A stretch of 64,000 nt of DNA from JAGVSZ01 sp019137045. Its GTDB lineage: Bacteria; Pseudomonadota; Gammaproteobacteria; Burkholderiales; SG8-39. Both the position numbers and the translations under genes were made by a program. Shown here in pieces: positions 42,953-51,099 of this stretch (the stretch's first letter is position 1; every line of letters begins with the position of its first letter). Below the pieces are notes generated by a model. It ran no database searches. It saw only the letters and a list, made by a program, of their open reading frames with translations, and had not been told where the DNA came from. The DNA lies in assembly GCA_046347635.1 (NCBI GenBank), contig JAXMFT010000006.1:232572-296571 (forward strand), in the 5' to 3' direction.

Positions 42953-44145
42953 CCTCTCGCGCCGGCTTTCCCGATGACGCGTCGGGTGTGCCGCGCGATC
43001 ATGAGCTCTTCGTTGGTCGGGATCGACCACACCGCGACGCGGCTGCCCGCGGCGCTGATGCGCGGCCCGCCCTGCGCGTTGGCGGCCGCGTCGAGCTCCA
43101 CCCCGAGCCAGGCCGCGTCGCGGCACACCCGCGCGCGGATCGCCGGCGAGTTCTCGCCGATCCCGGCGGTGAACACGATCGCGTCCAGCCCGCCCAGGGC
43201 CGCGGCGAGCGAACCCAGCTCGCGGCGGATGCGATAGCAGTAGAGGTCGATCGCGAGCTGCGCGCGCGGGTCGTCCGAACCGAGCAGCGTGCGCATGTCG
43301 CTCGAGATGCCGGAGACGCCGAGCAGCCCCGACTCGTTGTAGATCAGGCGCTCGACCGCGCGCGCGTCCATCCCGCGCTCGTCCATCAGGTACAGGATCA
43401 CGCCCGGGTCGAGCGCGCCGGTGCGCGTCCCCATCGGCAGCCCGTCGACCGCGGTGAAGCCCATCGTGCTCGCGACGCTCCGGCCGCCCGCGAGCGCGCA
43501 CATGCTCGCGCCGTTGCCGAGGTGCAGCGCCACCGTCCTGCCGGATGCGGCTTCGGCGTCGTACTGCGGCAGCACCGAGGCGATGTACTCGTAGGACAGG
43601 CCGTGGAAGCCGTAGCGGCGCACGCCGGCCTCGTGCAGCTCGGCCGGGAGCGCAAAGCGCTGCGCGATCTCGGGGTTGGTGCGGTGGAACGACGTGTCGA
43701 AGCAGGCCACCTGCGGGAGCTCGGGCGCCGCGGCGAGCAGCGCGCGGATCGGCGCGAGGTTGTGCGGCTGGTGCAGCGGCGCGAGCGGGACGAGCTTCTC
43801 CAGCTGCGCGATCGCCGCGGCGTCCATGCGCACCGGCTCGCGGAAGTCGAGCGCGCCGTGCACGACGCGGTGCCCGACGCCGACGAGGCGGTCGTCGGCG
43901 AGCTCGGTCTGCAGAAAATCGAGCAGGTGGCGCAGCGCCGCGTCGTGGCCGAGCTTCGTGCCCTCGGGCCAGGACTGCGCGCCGCGCTGCGCCCCGTCGC
44001 GGTCCTTCGCCACGAAACGCGGCGCGGTGTAGAGGCCCTCGATCTGCCCGCGCACGTCCAGCGCGAGCTCCGCGCCGCGCGCGAGGAAGAGCGAGAACTT
44101 GATGCTCGACGAGCCGGCGTTCAGGACGACGATCGCGTCGGCCAT
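42949..44145 (-). CDS. ackA: Acetate/propionate-family kinase
   Basis: Acyl kinase of 398 residues, reversible acyl phosphate + ADP to acid + ATP. Signatures: IVVLNAGSSSIKFSLF near the start, GVGHRVVHG with the catalytic His, FDTSFHRTNP, RYGFHGLSYEYIA, HLGNGASMCAL, TMGFTAVDGLPMGTRTGALDPG and FTAGIGENSPAIRARVC. Full length. It follows the phosphotransacetylase gene by 4 bases; together they would convert an acyl-CoA into acid and ATP. Confidence 0.95.
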   Translation of the reverse strand: MADAIVVLNAGSSSIKFSLFLARGAELALDVRGQIEGLYTAPRFVAKDRDGAQRGAQSWPEGTKLGHDAALRHLLDFLQTELADDRLVGVGHRVVHGALDFREPVRMDAAAIAQLEKLVPLAPLHQPHNLAPIRALLAAAPELPQVACFDTSFHRTNPEIAQRFALPAELHEAGVRRYGFHGLSYEYIASVLPQYDAEAASGRTVALHLGNGASMCALAGGRSVASTMGFTAVDGLPMGTRTGALDPGVILYLMDERGMDARAVERLIYNESGLLGVSGISSDMRTLLGSDDPRAQLAIDLYCYRIRRELGSLAAALGGLDAIVFTAGIGENSPAIRARVCRDAAWLGVELDAAANAQGGPRISAAGSRVAVWSIPTNEELMIARHTRRVIGKAGARG

Positions 44146-44149
44146 CGCG

Positions 44150-45085
44150 CTACGCGATCGCCCTGGCCGCGCTTTCGCGCCGCGCCTGCACGACGAGCGC
44201 CGCCACCGCGCAGGAGGCGAGCCGGACGTCGAGCGAATCCGCGCGGCTGGTCAGGATGATCGGCACCTTCGCGCCGAGCACGATCCCCGCCGCGTCCGCC
44301 CCCGCGAGGAACGACAGGCTCTTCGCGAGCATGTTGCCCGCCTCGAGGTCGGGGACGATGAGCACGTTGGCCCGGCCGGCGACCGGCGAGACGATCTTCT
44401 TGATCGCGGCCGCTTCCGGGCTGATCGCGTTGTCGAGCGCGAGCGGGCCGTCGAGGACGCCGCCGGTGATCTGGCCGCGGTCGGCCATCTTGCACAGCGC
44501 CGCCGCCTCGACGGTCGAGGGCACTTTCGGGTTCACCGTCTCCATGGCCGACAGGATCGCGACGCGCACCTCCGGCAGCCGCAGCGCGCGGGCGAGGTCG
44601 ATCGCGTTCTGCACGATGTCGACCTTGTCCTCGAGCGTCGGGGCGATGTTGACCGCCGCGTCCGAGATGATCAGGGCGTCGGGGTGGTTGGGCACGTCCA
44701 TCACGAAACAGTGGCTGATGCGCCGCGCGGTGCGCAGCCCCGTGTCCTTCCTCACCACCTCGGCCATCAGCTCGTCGGTGTGGAGGCTGCCCTTCATCAG
44801 CGCTTCCGCCCTGCCCGCGCGCACGAGCTCGACCGCCGCGGCCGCGGCCGCGTGGCTGTACGGCGCATCGACCAGCTCGTGGCCGGAGATGTCGAGCTCG
44901 AACTGCCTGGCGGTCGCTTCGATCCTCGCCTTCGGCCCGACCAGGATCGGCTCGATCAGCCCCATCTTCGCGGCGTCGACCGCGCCCGCGAGCGCGCTCT
45001 CGTCGCACGGATGGGCGACCGCGGTCGCGACCGGCCCGAGCGCCTTGGCGGCATCGATGAGGCGCCGGTATTTCTCGTGGCTCAT
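44150..45085 (-). CDS. Phosphate acetyl/butyryltransferase
   Basis: Phosphotransacylase of 311 residues that swaps CoA for phosphate on an acyl group. It has AVAHPCDESALAGAVDAAKMGLIEPILVGP, EALMKGSLHTDELMAEV, ISHCFVMDVPNHPDALIISDAAVNIAPTLEDK, and VPDLEAGNMLAKSL. It lacks the N-terminal MaoC-like hydratase domain that related proteins in the same gene order sometimes carry. The start overlaps the DUF3141 stop (ATGA at 45082-45085). Acetyl versus butyryl preference is undecided. Confidence 0.93.
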   Translation of the reverse strand: MSHEKYRRLIDAAKALGPVATAVAHPCDESALAGAVDAAKMGLIEPILVGPKARIEATARQFELDISGHELVDAPYSHAAAAAAVELVRAGRAEALMKGSLHTDELMAEVVRKDTGLRTARRISHCFVMDVPNHPDALIISDAAVNIAPTLEDKVDIVQNAIDLARALRLPEVRVAILSAMETVNPKVPSTVEAAALCKMADRGQITGGVLDGPLALDNAISPEAAAIKKIVSPVAGRANVLIVPDLEAGNMLAKSLSFLAGADAAGIVLGAKVPIILTSRADSLDVRLASCAVAALVVQARRESAARAIA

Positions 45086-47277
45086 GCGGACTTCAGCCCC
45101 TGCACCGGGCTGTCGAGGCCGAGGATGCCCGCGAGCCTGCGGAAGCGCTCCTCCTGGCCGGGCGTCAGCTCGCCGCGCGACTTCATGATCGTCCGCACGG
45201 CGTCGTAGCCCTGGCGGCGGTGGCGCATCTCGGGCACGAGCCGCGGCAGCGCGGCGATCGCGCGCTCCTCGTCGAGCGCGAGCACGAGCGCCTGCCGTTT
45301 CACCGCGGCTTTCAGCGCGGCGAGCGAGGGCACGTTCTCCGGCTTCAGCTCGTCGATCATGCGCCGGACCATGTTGAACGGGCGCTCGTCGACCGGGCCG
45401 TCCGGCCGCACGTAGATGAGCAGGCGCGCCCAGGCGTCGAGCAGCGTGCCCGCCTCCACGTGCGCCTCGAGCTCCTTGCGCTTGAGGCGCTTGAGCTCGT
45501 CCTGCTCCCAGGTCGCGGACTGCGGGCCGCGCCGGCCGGGCGCGCCCGGTTCGACGCCGACCGCCGCGGCGAGCCAGGGCGACTCGTAGATCGCCTTGAA
45601 CATCCGCTCGTACATGTCGTCGCGCACGTCGCGGTACTGGTCGAGCGCCTGCTCGATGCGTCCGGAGACGTCGCGCTCGACCTGCACGAACGGGTTGTCG
45701 GCCGCGGCCGGCCGGCGGTTCGCGCGCACCGTGTCCGCCATCGACTTGACCCAGAGCATCCACGGGTTCAGGTCCGAGAAGAACCAGCGCTCGAGCCGCG
45801 CCGGGTTGGTCGCGCGCAGCACCCGGGCGGTCGCCTCGTTCGACATCGCCTGCACGATCGGCGAGGCGAACGTGTCGTAGAGGCCCTGGTTGATCTGCGC
45901 GACGCGGTTGACGACCTCGAACGCCTGCTCGTCCTTGCGCCCGTCGTCGAGCGCGAGGATGTCGTCGATCGTGCGCGGCGCGAACTGGATCAGGTAGCGC
46001 CCGTCGGTGTACTCGAGGCCCGGCATCTCCGGGTGGGTGTCGGTGATGATCGCCTCGTACAGCCCGGGCGGCAGCGTGTCGATCAGCTCGAGCGCACCGG
46101 CGAGCTCGGACGTCTCACGCCGGGCGACGCCCGCCGAAACGAAGATGCCGAGGTGGCCGATTCTCTCGTGCAGGCAGTAGACGATCGTCTGCTCGTTCAG
46201 GCGGATGTCGTCGACGCTCGTGTAGAGGTCGGGGATCCAGTCGAGCGCCTGCTGCGGCGGGGTGATGTTGTCGCCCCACGAGGCGAACACGACGATCGGC
46301 GAGCGGATGTTGCGCAGATCGACGCGGTGCTTGCCGTCGAACGACTCGACCTCCCCGACGGCGAGCTTGTTGCCGACGAACAGGTTCTGCGAGATCCACT
46401 CCATCTCCTCCTTGTTCATGAGGTAGTGGCCGCCCCACCACTTCTCGAACTCGAGGAAGCGCGCGCGCTCGGTGTCGACCTTGGAGTAGAGGTTGTAGAG
46501 CTTGGTCCAGTAGGTGTTCGACGGGTTGAGGTTCTCGAAGTTGTTGACGAGGTACGCGCCGTCGAACTTGCCGTGGCCGAGGTCGCCCGCCATCGAGGCC
46601 ATCCACGTGCCGCCGAGGAGGCCGCCCGAGTAGCGCATCGGGTTCCTGCCGGCGACGCCCGCCCAGTACGAGACCGGCGAGCCGGCGAGCAGGATCGGGC
46701 CGACCTCGCCCGGCGCGAGCGCGGCGAGCATCATCAGCGCCCAGCCGCCCTGGCAGTTGCCGATCACGAACGGCCGTTCGGCGTGCGGGTGCAGCTCGTT
46801 CACCTTGCGCAGGAACGCCACTTCGGCCGCGCACACCGACTCGATCGTCTGCCCGGGCTCGGGCTGCGGAAAGAACATCACGAAGTAGCAGGGGTGGGCC
46901 TGCTTGAGCGCGATGCCGATCTCGCTGTCGATCTTGAAGCCGCCGATGCCGGGGCCGTGTCCGGCGCGCGGGTCGATCACCACGAACGGGCGCTTCTTCG
47001 GGTCGGCCGCCGGATAGCCGGCCGGCGGCTTGATCCGCACCAGCGCGTAGTTCGCCGGCTTCGCCAGGCTGCGGCCGTCGACGACCATCTCGTAGTCGAA
47101 GACGAGCACCGGCGGCTTGCCGGACCGCTCGTGCTCGAGGTACTGGTTGCCGCGCTCGCGCAGCACGTCCCAGGTGAGGATCGTGCGCTGCCACGCGTCG
47201 AGCAGGTATTCGGTCGCGGCCTGGGCGGCCTGGGGCAGCGGCCAGAGGCCGGGCGTCAGGGGGGATTCGTTCGCCAT
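45082..47277 (-). CDS. DUF3141 protein: PHA-synthase-like alpha/beta hydrolase
   Basis: Large alpha/beta-hydrolase-type protein of 731 residues. The nucleophile box is PFVIGNCQGGWALMM with Cys175 in a GxCxG setting, the same as in polyhydroxyalkanoate synthases. The partners fit too: Asp336 (VFASWGDNITPP) and His375 (ERIGHLGIFVS). The C-terminal third (about 500-731) is helical and specific to DUF3141. Whether it polymerises, binds or degrades polyester is not known. It is the first gene of the operon with Pta, AckA, FabI and an RRM protein. The ATG at 47277 has GGAG upstream. Confidence 0.9.
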   Translation of the reverse strand: MANESPLTPGLWPLPQAAQAATEYLLDAWQRTILTWDVLRERGNQYLEHERSGKPPVLVFDYEMVVDGRSLAKPANYALVRIKPPAGYPAADPKKRPFVVIDPRAGHGPGIGGFKIDSEIGIALKQAHPCYFVMFFPQPEPGQTIESVCAAEVAFLRKVNELHPHAERPFVIGNCQGGWALMMLAALAPGEVGPILLAGSPVSYWAGVAGRNPMRYSGGLLGGTWMASMAGDLGHGKFDGAYLVNNFENLNPSNTYWTKLYNLYSKVDTERARFLEFEKWWGGHYLMNKEEMEWISQNLFVGNKLAVGEVESFDGKHRVDLRNIRSPIVVFASWGDNITPPQQALDWIPDLYTSVDDIRLNEQTIVYCLHERIGHLGIFVSAGVARRETSELAGALELIDTLPPGLYEAIITDTHPEMPGLEYTDGRYLIQFAPRTIDDILALDDGRKDEQAFEVVNRVAQINQGLYDTFASPIVQAMSNEATARVLRATNPARLERWFFSDLNPWMLWVKSMADTVRANRRPAAADNPFVQVERDVSGRIEQALDQYRDVRDDMYERMFKAIYESPWLAAAVGVEPGAPGRRGPQSATWEQDELKRLKRKELEAHVEAGTLLDAWARLLIYVRPDGPVDERPFNMVRRMIDELKPENVPSLAALKAAVKRQALVLALDEERAIAALPRLVPEMRHRRQGYDAVRTIMKSRGELTPGQEERFRRLAGILGLDSPVQGLKSA

Positions 47278-47315
47278 GGGGGGACTCCGCGGAGGGACGG
47301 GACGGCGGGATTCGA

Positions 47316-47344
47316 ACCGTAGCACTGCTCATGTTGCAGTGCAA
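47316..47344 (-). promoter_or_regulatory. Promoter with embedded palindromic operator for the DUF3141 operon
   Basis: Minus-strand TTGCAC (47339-47344), 17 bases, TACGGT (47316-47321). The spacer is filled by the perfect inverted repeat GCACTGC-N7-GCAGTGC (47322-47342), overlapped by TTGCAGTGCAA. An operator between -35 and -10 implies repression. TGC/GCA dyads of this kind are typical of PhaR, the polyester-sensing repressor, which fits the downstream gene; identity of the repressor is inference. Confidence 0.6.
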
Positions 47345-47465
47345 CCTACGTCTCGCCGCGGCGCCGGCGACCGCCCCGCGGCGTTCCCCGGCGCGACCGC
47401 CGTGCAGGCGATCGGGCCCCGGGCGTCCTCGAGGCGCCAGCGCCGGCGCCGCGGGAACGGGCCCG

Positions 47466-48722
47466 CTATTCGACTGCCGCGATCAGCAGGGCGAGGAGGG
47501 CCCCGACGGCGGCCGGCACGCCCCAGCGCTCGAGCCGCGAGACCGCGTCGCCGGCGATCAGCTCCACCGGCACGCTGGTGCGCTCGAGCACTCTGTTGGT
47601 CGTGGAGTCCTGCAGCATGCGGGTGAGCGAGTTCTTGCGCGCCGTGCTCATGACGATGCGGTGGCAGCGCAGTCGGCGCGCCTCGTCGGCGACGACCCGG
47701 GCGCGCTCGCCGAGCTTGTAGCTGCTCGCGTACGGCACGCCGTGCTGCTCGAGCAGGCGGCGCGCGGGCGCGAGCGCTTTCTCGGCCTGGTCGCGGTGCC
47801 AGGCGTCGCGGTTGCGGCGGCTGACGAACTGCGCCACGTACTGCGACAGCGGCGGCTGCACGTTGAGCAGGTGGATCTCCTTCGCCGAGTCCTGCATGAA
47901 CTCGGCGATGACGTGCCGGACCGCGAACTCGGCGTTGCGCGAACCGTCGACGGGGACCAGGATGCGTTGCATGGCGGATGCTCCTGCGCTGGAAGACTCG
48001 GAGGGAACGGGGTCACCGCTGCGCATCGCGGCCAGGCGCGCGGTGATGCGGGAATCGAGGCGGCGGTGGTTGCTGACGAAGCCGGTCCAGAGCACCCCGC
48101 CGATGAGGGCCAGGTAGACGAGCGGCGCGATGAAGCCGTTGGCGTCGACCCGTTCCTTCACCAGGGGCTCGCCGAGCATCATCTTCGCCGCCGTCCAGGC
48201 GAGCACGCCCGCGCCGACGTAGACGATCGCCGGGAAGCGCACCACCCACTTGAGGATCAGCGTCGAGCCCCAGATGACGATCGGGATGCTGAGCAGCAGT
48301 CCCAGCGCCACCAGCAGGTAGCTGCCGTGCGCCGCGCCGGCGACCGCGAGGACGTTGTCCAGGCCCATCACCGCGTCGGCGATGACGATGGTCTTCAGCG
48401 CGCCCCAGAAGGTCGTCGCCGCGAGTCCGTGCTCGTCGCGGCCGGCGGGCGGCGCGAGCAGCCGGAACGCGATCCAGACCAGCAGCGCGCCGCCGATCAG
48501 CATCAGGCCGGGGAGCTTCAGCAGCCATACGACCACCATGGTCATGGCGCTGCGCACCACGATGGCGCCGCCGGTGCCCCACACGATGGCCCGCCGCTGC
48601 AGGTGGTGCGGCAGGCTGCGCGCCGCCAGGGCGATGACGATGGCGTTGTCGCCGGCGAGAACGAGGTCGATCAGGATGATCGCCGCGAGGGCGGAGAGGA
48701 ATTCGACCGAGAAGATGTCCAT
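47466..48722 (-). CDS. TerC-family membrane protein fused to a universal-stress-protein domain
   Basis: One open frame of 418 residues. Residues about 1-230 are a TerC/YjbE-type membrane domain with seven helices and paired acidic motifs LIDLVLAGDNAIVIAL and VIADAVMGLDNVLAVAGAAHG. After a Ser-rich linker comes a UspA domain (QRILVPVDGSRNAEFAVRHV...CHRIVMSTARKNSLTRMLQDSTTNRVLERTSVPV) and a last hydrophobic helix. TerC proteins are linked to Mn2+ export and metal loading. At the junction AGGAG lies seven bases before an in-frame ATG (about 47970), so a separate Usp protein may also be made. The N-terminal start at 48722 is chosen at the domain boundary. Confidence 0.85.
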   Translation of the reverse strand: MDIFSVEFLSALAAIILIDLVLAGDNAIVIALAARSLPHHLQRRAIVWGTGGAIVVRSAMTMVVVWLLKLPGLMLIGGALLVWIAFRLLAPPAGRDEHGLAATTFWGALKTIVIADAVMGLDNVLAVAGAAHGSYLLVALGLLLSIPIVIWGSTLILKWVVRFPAIVYVGAGVLAWTAAKMMLGEPLVKERVDANGFIAPLVYLALIGGVLWTGFVSNHRRLDSRITARLAAMRSGDPVPSESSSAGASAMQRILVPVDGSRNAEFAVRHVIAEFMQDSAKEIHLLNVQPPLSQYVAQFVSRRNRDAWHRDQAEKALAPARRLLEQHGVPYASSYKLGERARVVADEARRLRCHRIVMSTARKNSLTRMLQDSTTNRVLERTSVPVELIAGDAVSRLERWGVPAAVGALLALLIAAVE

Positions 48723-48862
48723 GGCGCTCGAGCAGCCTCGGGCGGCATTGTTGGACCCGTCCGCCGCGCGCGTAAAGTCGCCTTTCGCAATGCTTTGCAT
48801 CGCGCAGCGCGATCGAATCGCCCTGCCGGATCGAAATCATCACGGTCCGCGATGGCGGGAGA

Positions 48863-48891
48863 TTGCGCCGGCGCGGCCTGCATGGTGTAAT
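48863..48891 (+). promoter_or_regulatory. Sigma-70-type promoter of the riboswitch transcript
   Basis: TTGCGC (48863-48868), a 17-base spacer, and TGTAAT (48886-48891) lie just ahead of the riboswitch. The predicted start near 48898 places the aptamer P1 helix within the first bases of the transcript. Confidence 0.6.
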
Positions 48892-48902
48892 CCCGAGCGC
48901 CA

Positions 48903-49040
48903 GCAAAGCGGGAGTAGCTCCGGGCCGACTTGGTCCCCGCCGCGAGGTCGTCATTCCGGGCGCTGCCCCGGCCTCGCGGGCCTGCCGCCGGATCCTCCGG
49001 CGGGCACGAGAGCGAGACCTTTGCCTCAACAGGTAAAGGG
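48903..49040 (+). ncRNA. yybP-ykoY manganese riboswitch with SD-sequestering hairpin
   Basis: The aptamer spans 48903-49024. P1 is GCAAAG/CTTTGC (48903-48908 with 49019-49024). The first Mn2+-binding loop is CGGGAGTAGC (48909-48918). P2 is CCGCGAGG/CCTCGCGG (48940-48947 with 48972-48979), enclosing GTCGTCATTCC. A long GC hairpin (48983-49006) is followed by the second loop AGCGAGACC (49011-49019). These conserved blocks match the yybP-ykoY family. Downstream, CCTTTGCCT (49018-49026) can pair with AGGTAAAGG (49031-49039), hiding the ribosome site of the ATG at 49048. P1 and this hairpin share bases, so Mn2+ binding should free translation. The strand points to the LysR gene, not to terC. Confidence 0.88.
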
Positions 49041-49047
49041 CCCCGCC

Positions 49048-50082
49048 ATGCCGACGCCGCTCGTCCGGCGCTTCATGCGCCACGGAATGCTCCCGCAACT
49101 CGCCGTCTTCGAGGCCGTCGCGCGCCATTGCAGCTTCACGCGCGCGGCCGAGGAACTGCACCTCGCGCAGCCGACGGTGTCCACCCAGATCCGCAAGCTC
49201 TCGGACACGCTCGGCCTGCCCCTGTTCGAGCAGATCGGCAAGAAGGTGTACCTCACCCCCGCGGGCACCGCGCTGCGGGACGGCTGCCGCGACCTGTTCT
49301 CGGCGTTCGGGCGCATCGAGGATTCGCTCGCGGGCCTGCGCGGGCTGGAAGGCGGCCGGCTGTGCCTGGCGGTGAGCACCACCGGGATGTACTTCGCGCC
49401 GCGGCTGCTCGGCGCCTTCGTCGAGCGCCACCCCAACGTCGAGGTCTGCCTGCAGATCCACAACCGCGCGGGCCTGATCGAGCGCCTGGCGCGCAACGCG
49501 GACGACCTCTACGTCTTCGCCAATCCGCCGACCGGGCAGGAAGTGGTCTGCCAGCCGATCCTGCCCAACCCGATGGTCGTGTTCGCGCGCGCCGACCATC
49601 CCCTGGCGCAGCGGCGCAGGATCCCGTTCGCCGCGCTGGCGAGCGAGCCCTACCTCATGCGCGAGCCCGGCTCGGGGACCCGGCTGGTCGCCTGCGAGCA
49701 GTTCGACCGCCATGGCGTCGCGCCGCGCGTGCGCATGGAGCTGTCGACCAACGAGGCGATCAAGCAGGCCATCCTCGCCGGGCTGGGCGTGTCTCTCCTG
49801 TCGCGCTACACCCTCGGGTTCGACACCGGACAGCGCGAGCTGGCGGTGCTGGACGTCGAGGGGCTGCCCGTCGAGCGGCAGTGGCAGCTCGTCTACCCGG
49901 TCGGCAAGCAGGTCTCGCCCGCGGCGCGCGCCTTCATGGATTTCGTGCGCGCCGAGGCGAAGCGGCTGGTGCAGGACCCTCTCGGCCGCGCAGCGGCGCC
50001 GGAAGCAATGGCGCCGAGGTCGGACCCGGCCGCAGCCATCCCGGCTCCCCTTCCGCGCAGGGGACTGGCCGCAGCGGCATAG
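49048..50082 (+). CDS. LysR-type transcriptional regulator (CbbR-like)
   Basis: DNA-binding regulator of 344 residues. The winged helix-turn-helix is at about 15-75 (LAVFEAVARHCSFTRAAEELHLAQPTVSTQIRKLSDTLGLPLFEQIGKKVYLTPAG), then the coiled linker and a LysR substrate domain (GGRLCLAVSTTGMYFAPRLLGAFVERHPNVEVCLQIHNR) close to the CbbR group. The C-terminus carries an extra Ala/Pro tail of about 40 residues. The ATG at 49048 is chosen because the riboswitch hairpin masks its AAAGGG site; TTG at 49021 lies inside the aptamer. It diverges from the TerC-UspA gene, a natural candidate target. Confidence 0.92.
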   Translation: MPTPLVRRFMRHGMLPQLAVFEAVARHCSFTRAAEELHLAQPTVSTQIRKLSDTLGLPLFEQIGKKVYLTPAGTALRDGCRDLFSAFGRIEDSLAGLRGLEGGRLCLAVSTTGMYFAPRLLGAFVERHPNVEVCLQIHNRAGLIERLARNADDLYVFANPPTGQEVVCQPILPNPMVVFARADHPLAQRRRIPFAALASEPYLMREPGSGTRLVACEQFDRHGVAPRVRMELSTNEAIKQAILAGLGVSLLSRYTLGFDTGQRELAVLDVEGLPVERQWQLVYPVGKQVSPAARAFMDFVRAEAKRLVQDPLGRAAAPEAMAPRSDPAAAIPAPLPRRGLAAAA

Positions 50083-50112
50083 GCCGGCGGCGAAGCGGGC
50101 GCGCCCGCCTGG

Positions 50113-51018
50113 CTACCGCTCTCTCACCAGCGCCGCGCGCGCGGCGGCGAGCTCCTTGCGCTTCGCGGCGTCGATCTCGGGGTACTTCAGGTCGAGCTTC
50201 TCGAGCGCCTCGACGATCGCCGCGGCGACGACCAGCCGCGTGAACCACTTGTTGTCCGCCGGCACGACGAACCACGGCGCGCGCTTCGACGCGGTGGCGC
50301 GGATCGCGTCCTCGAACGCGGCCATGTAGTCGCCCCAGTACCGGCGCTCGAGCACGTCGGCGGGCGAGAACTTCCAGTTCTTCTCCGGCTGGTCGAGGCG
50401 CTCCATGAAGCGCTTCTTCTGCGCCTTGCGCGAGACGTGCAGGAAGAACTTGAGCACGATCGTGCCCTGGCGCGTCAGGTAGTCCTCGAAGCCGGCGATG
50501 TCGCGCAGCCGCTCCTTCCAGATGCGCCGGGACACCACCTCCGGGGGCAGCTTCTGGCGCGCGAGGATCGCCTCGTGCACGCGCACCACCAGCACCTCCT
50601 CGTAGTAGCTGCGGTTGAAGATGCCGATGCGGCCGCGCTCGGGCAGGCACTTCACGTAGCGCCACAGGAAGTCGTGGTCGAGCTCCTCCGGCGAGGGCTG
50701 CTTGAACGAGTACACCTGGCAGCCCTGCGGGTTCACCCCGCTCATGACGTGCTTGATCGTGCCGTCCTTGCCCGCGGCGTCCAGCGCCTGGAACACGAGC
50801 AGCACCGACCAGCGGTCCTGGGCGTAGAGCTTGTCCTGCTCCTCGGCGAGCCACTCGATGCCCTGCGCGAGCACCGCCTTCGCCTCGTCCTTCTGGTCGG
50901 ACTTGAGCCCGCAGGTGTCGCCCGGGTCGAAGTCCTTCAGGCGGAACTTCCTGCCCTTCGTCACGCGGTACGGCGCGACGAACTGCTCGATGCGCTCGAT
51001 GATCTCCTTCCTGGGCAT
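50113..51018 (-). CDS. Polyphosphate kinase 2, second type (class III-like PPK2)
   Basis: Polyphosphate:nucleotide phosphotransferase of 301 residues. Walker A VFQALDAAGKDGT (75-87), Walker B IGIFNRSYYEEVLVVRVH (131-148) and the lid KKRFMERLDQPEKNWKFSPADVLERRYW are intact. The N-terminal EQFVAPYRVTKGRKFRLKDFDPGDT is typical of the class II/III group that phosphorylates AMP and/or ADP, unlike the class I-like enzyme at 20360. It converges with the LysR gene and diverges from the macro-domain gene. Confidence 0.94.
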   Translation of the reverse strand: MPRKEIIERIEQFVAPYRVTKGRKFRLKDFDPGDTCGLKSDQKDEAKAVLAQGIEWLAEEQDKLYAQDRWSVLLVFQALDAAGKDGTIKHVMSGVNPQGCQVYSFKQPSPEELDHDFLWRYVKCLPERGRIGIFNRSYYEEVLVVRVHEAILARQKLPPEVVSRRIWKERLRDIAGFEDYLTRQGTIVLKFFLHVSRKAQKKRFMERLDQPEKNWKFSPADVLERRYWGDYMAAFEDAIRATASKRAPWFVVPADNKWFTRLVVAAAIVEALEKLDLKYPEIDAAKRKELAAARAALVRER

Positions 51019-51099
51019 GCGCGCGCTCCCTCTCGGCCGGCGGCCCGGCAGTCTAGCCCACCCCGGCGCGGTCCGATCCGTGCTTGAATGGCGCGAGCC

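Noticed and set aside
48723..49047. Riboswitch controlling the TerC-UspA gene
   Set aside because: All conserved aptamer blocks read 5' to 3' on the plus strand, away from terC; no second aptamer is visible on the minus strand.
49021..49047. TTG at 49021 as the start of the LysR regulator
   Set aside because: It lies within the riboswitch P1 strand and has no ribosome site; the ATG at 49048 has AAAGGG inside the regulatory hairpin.
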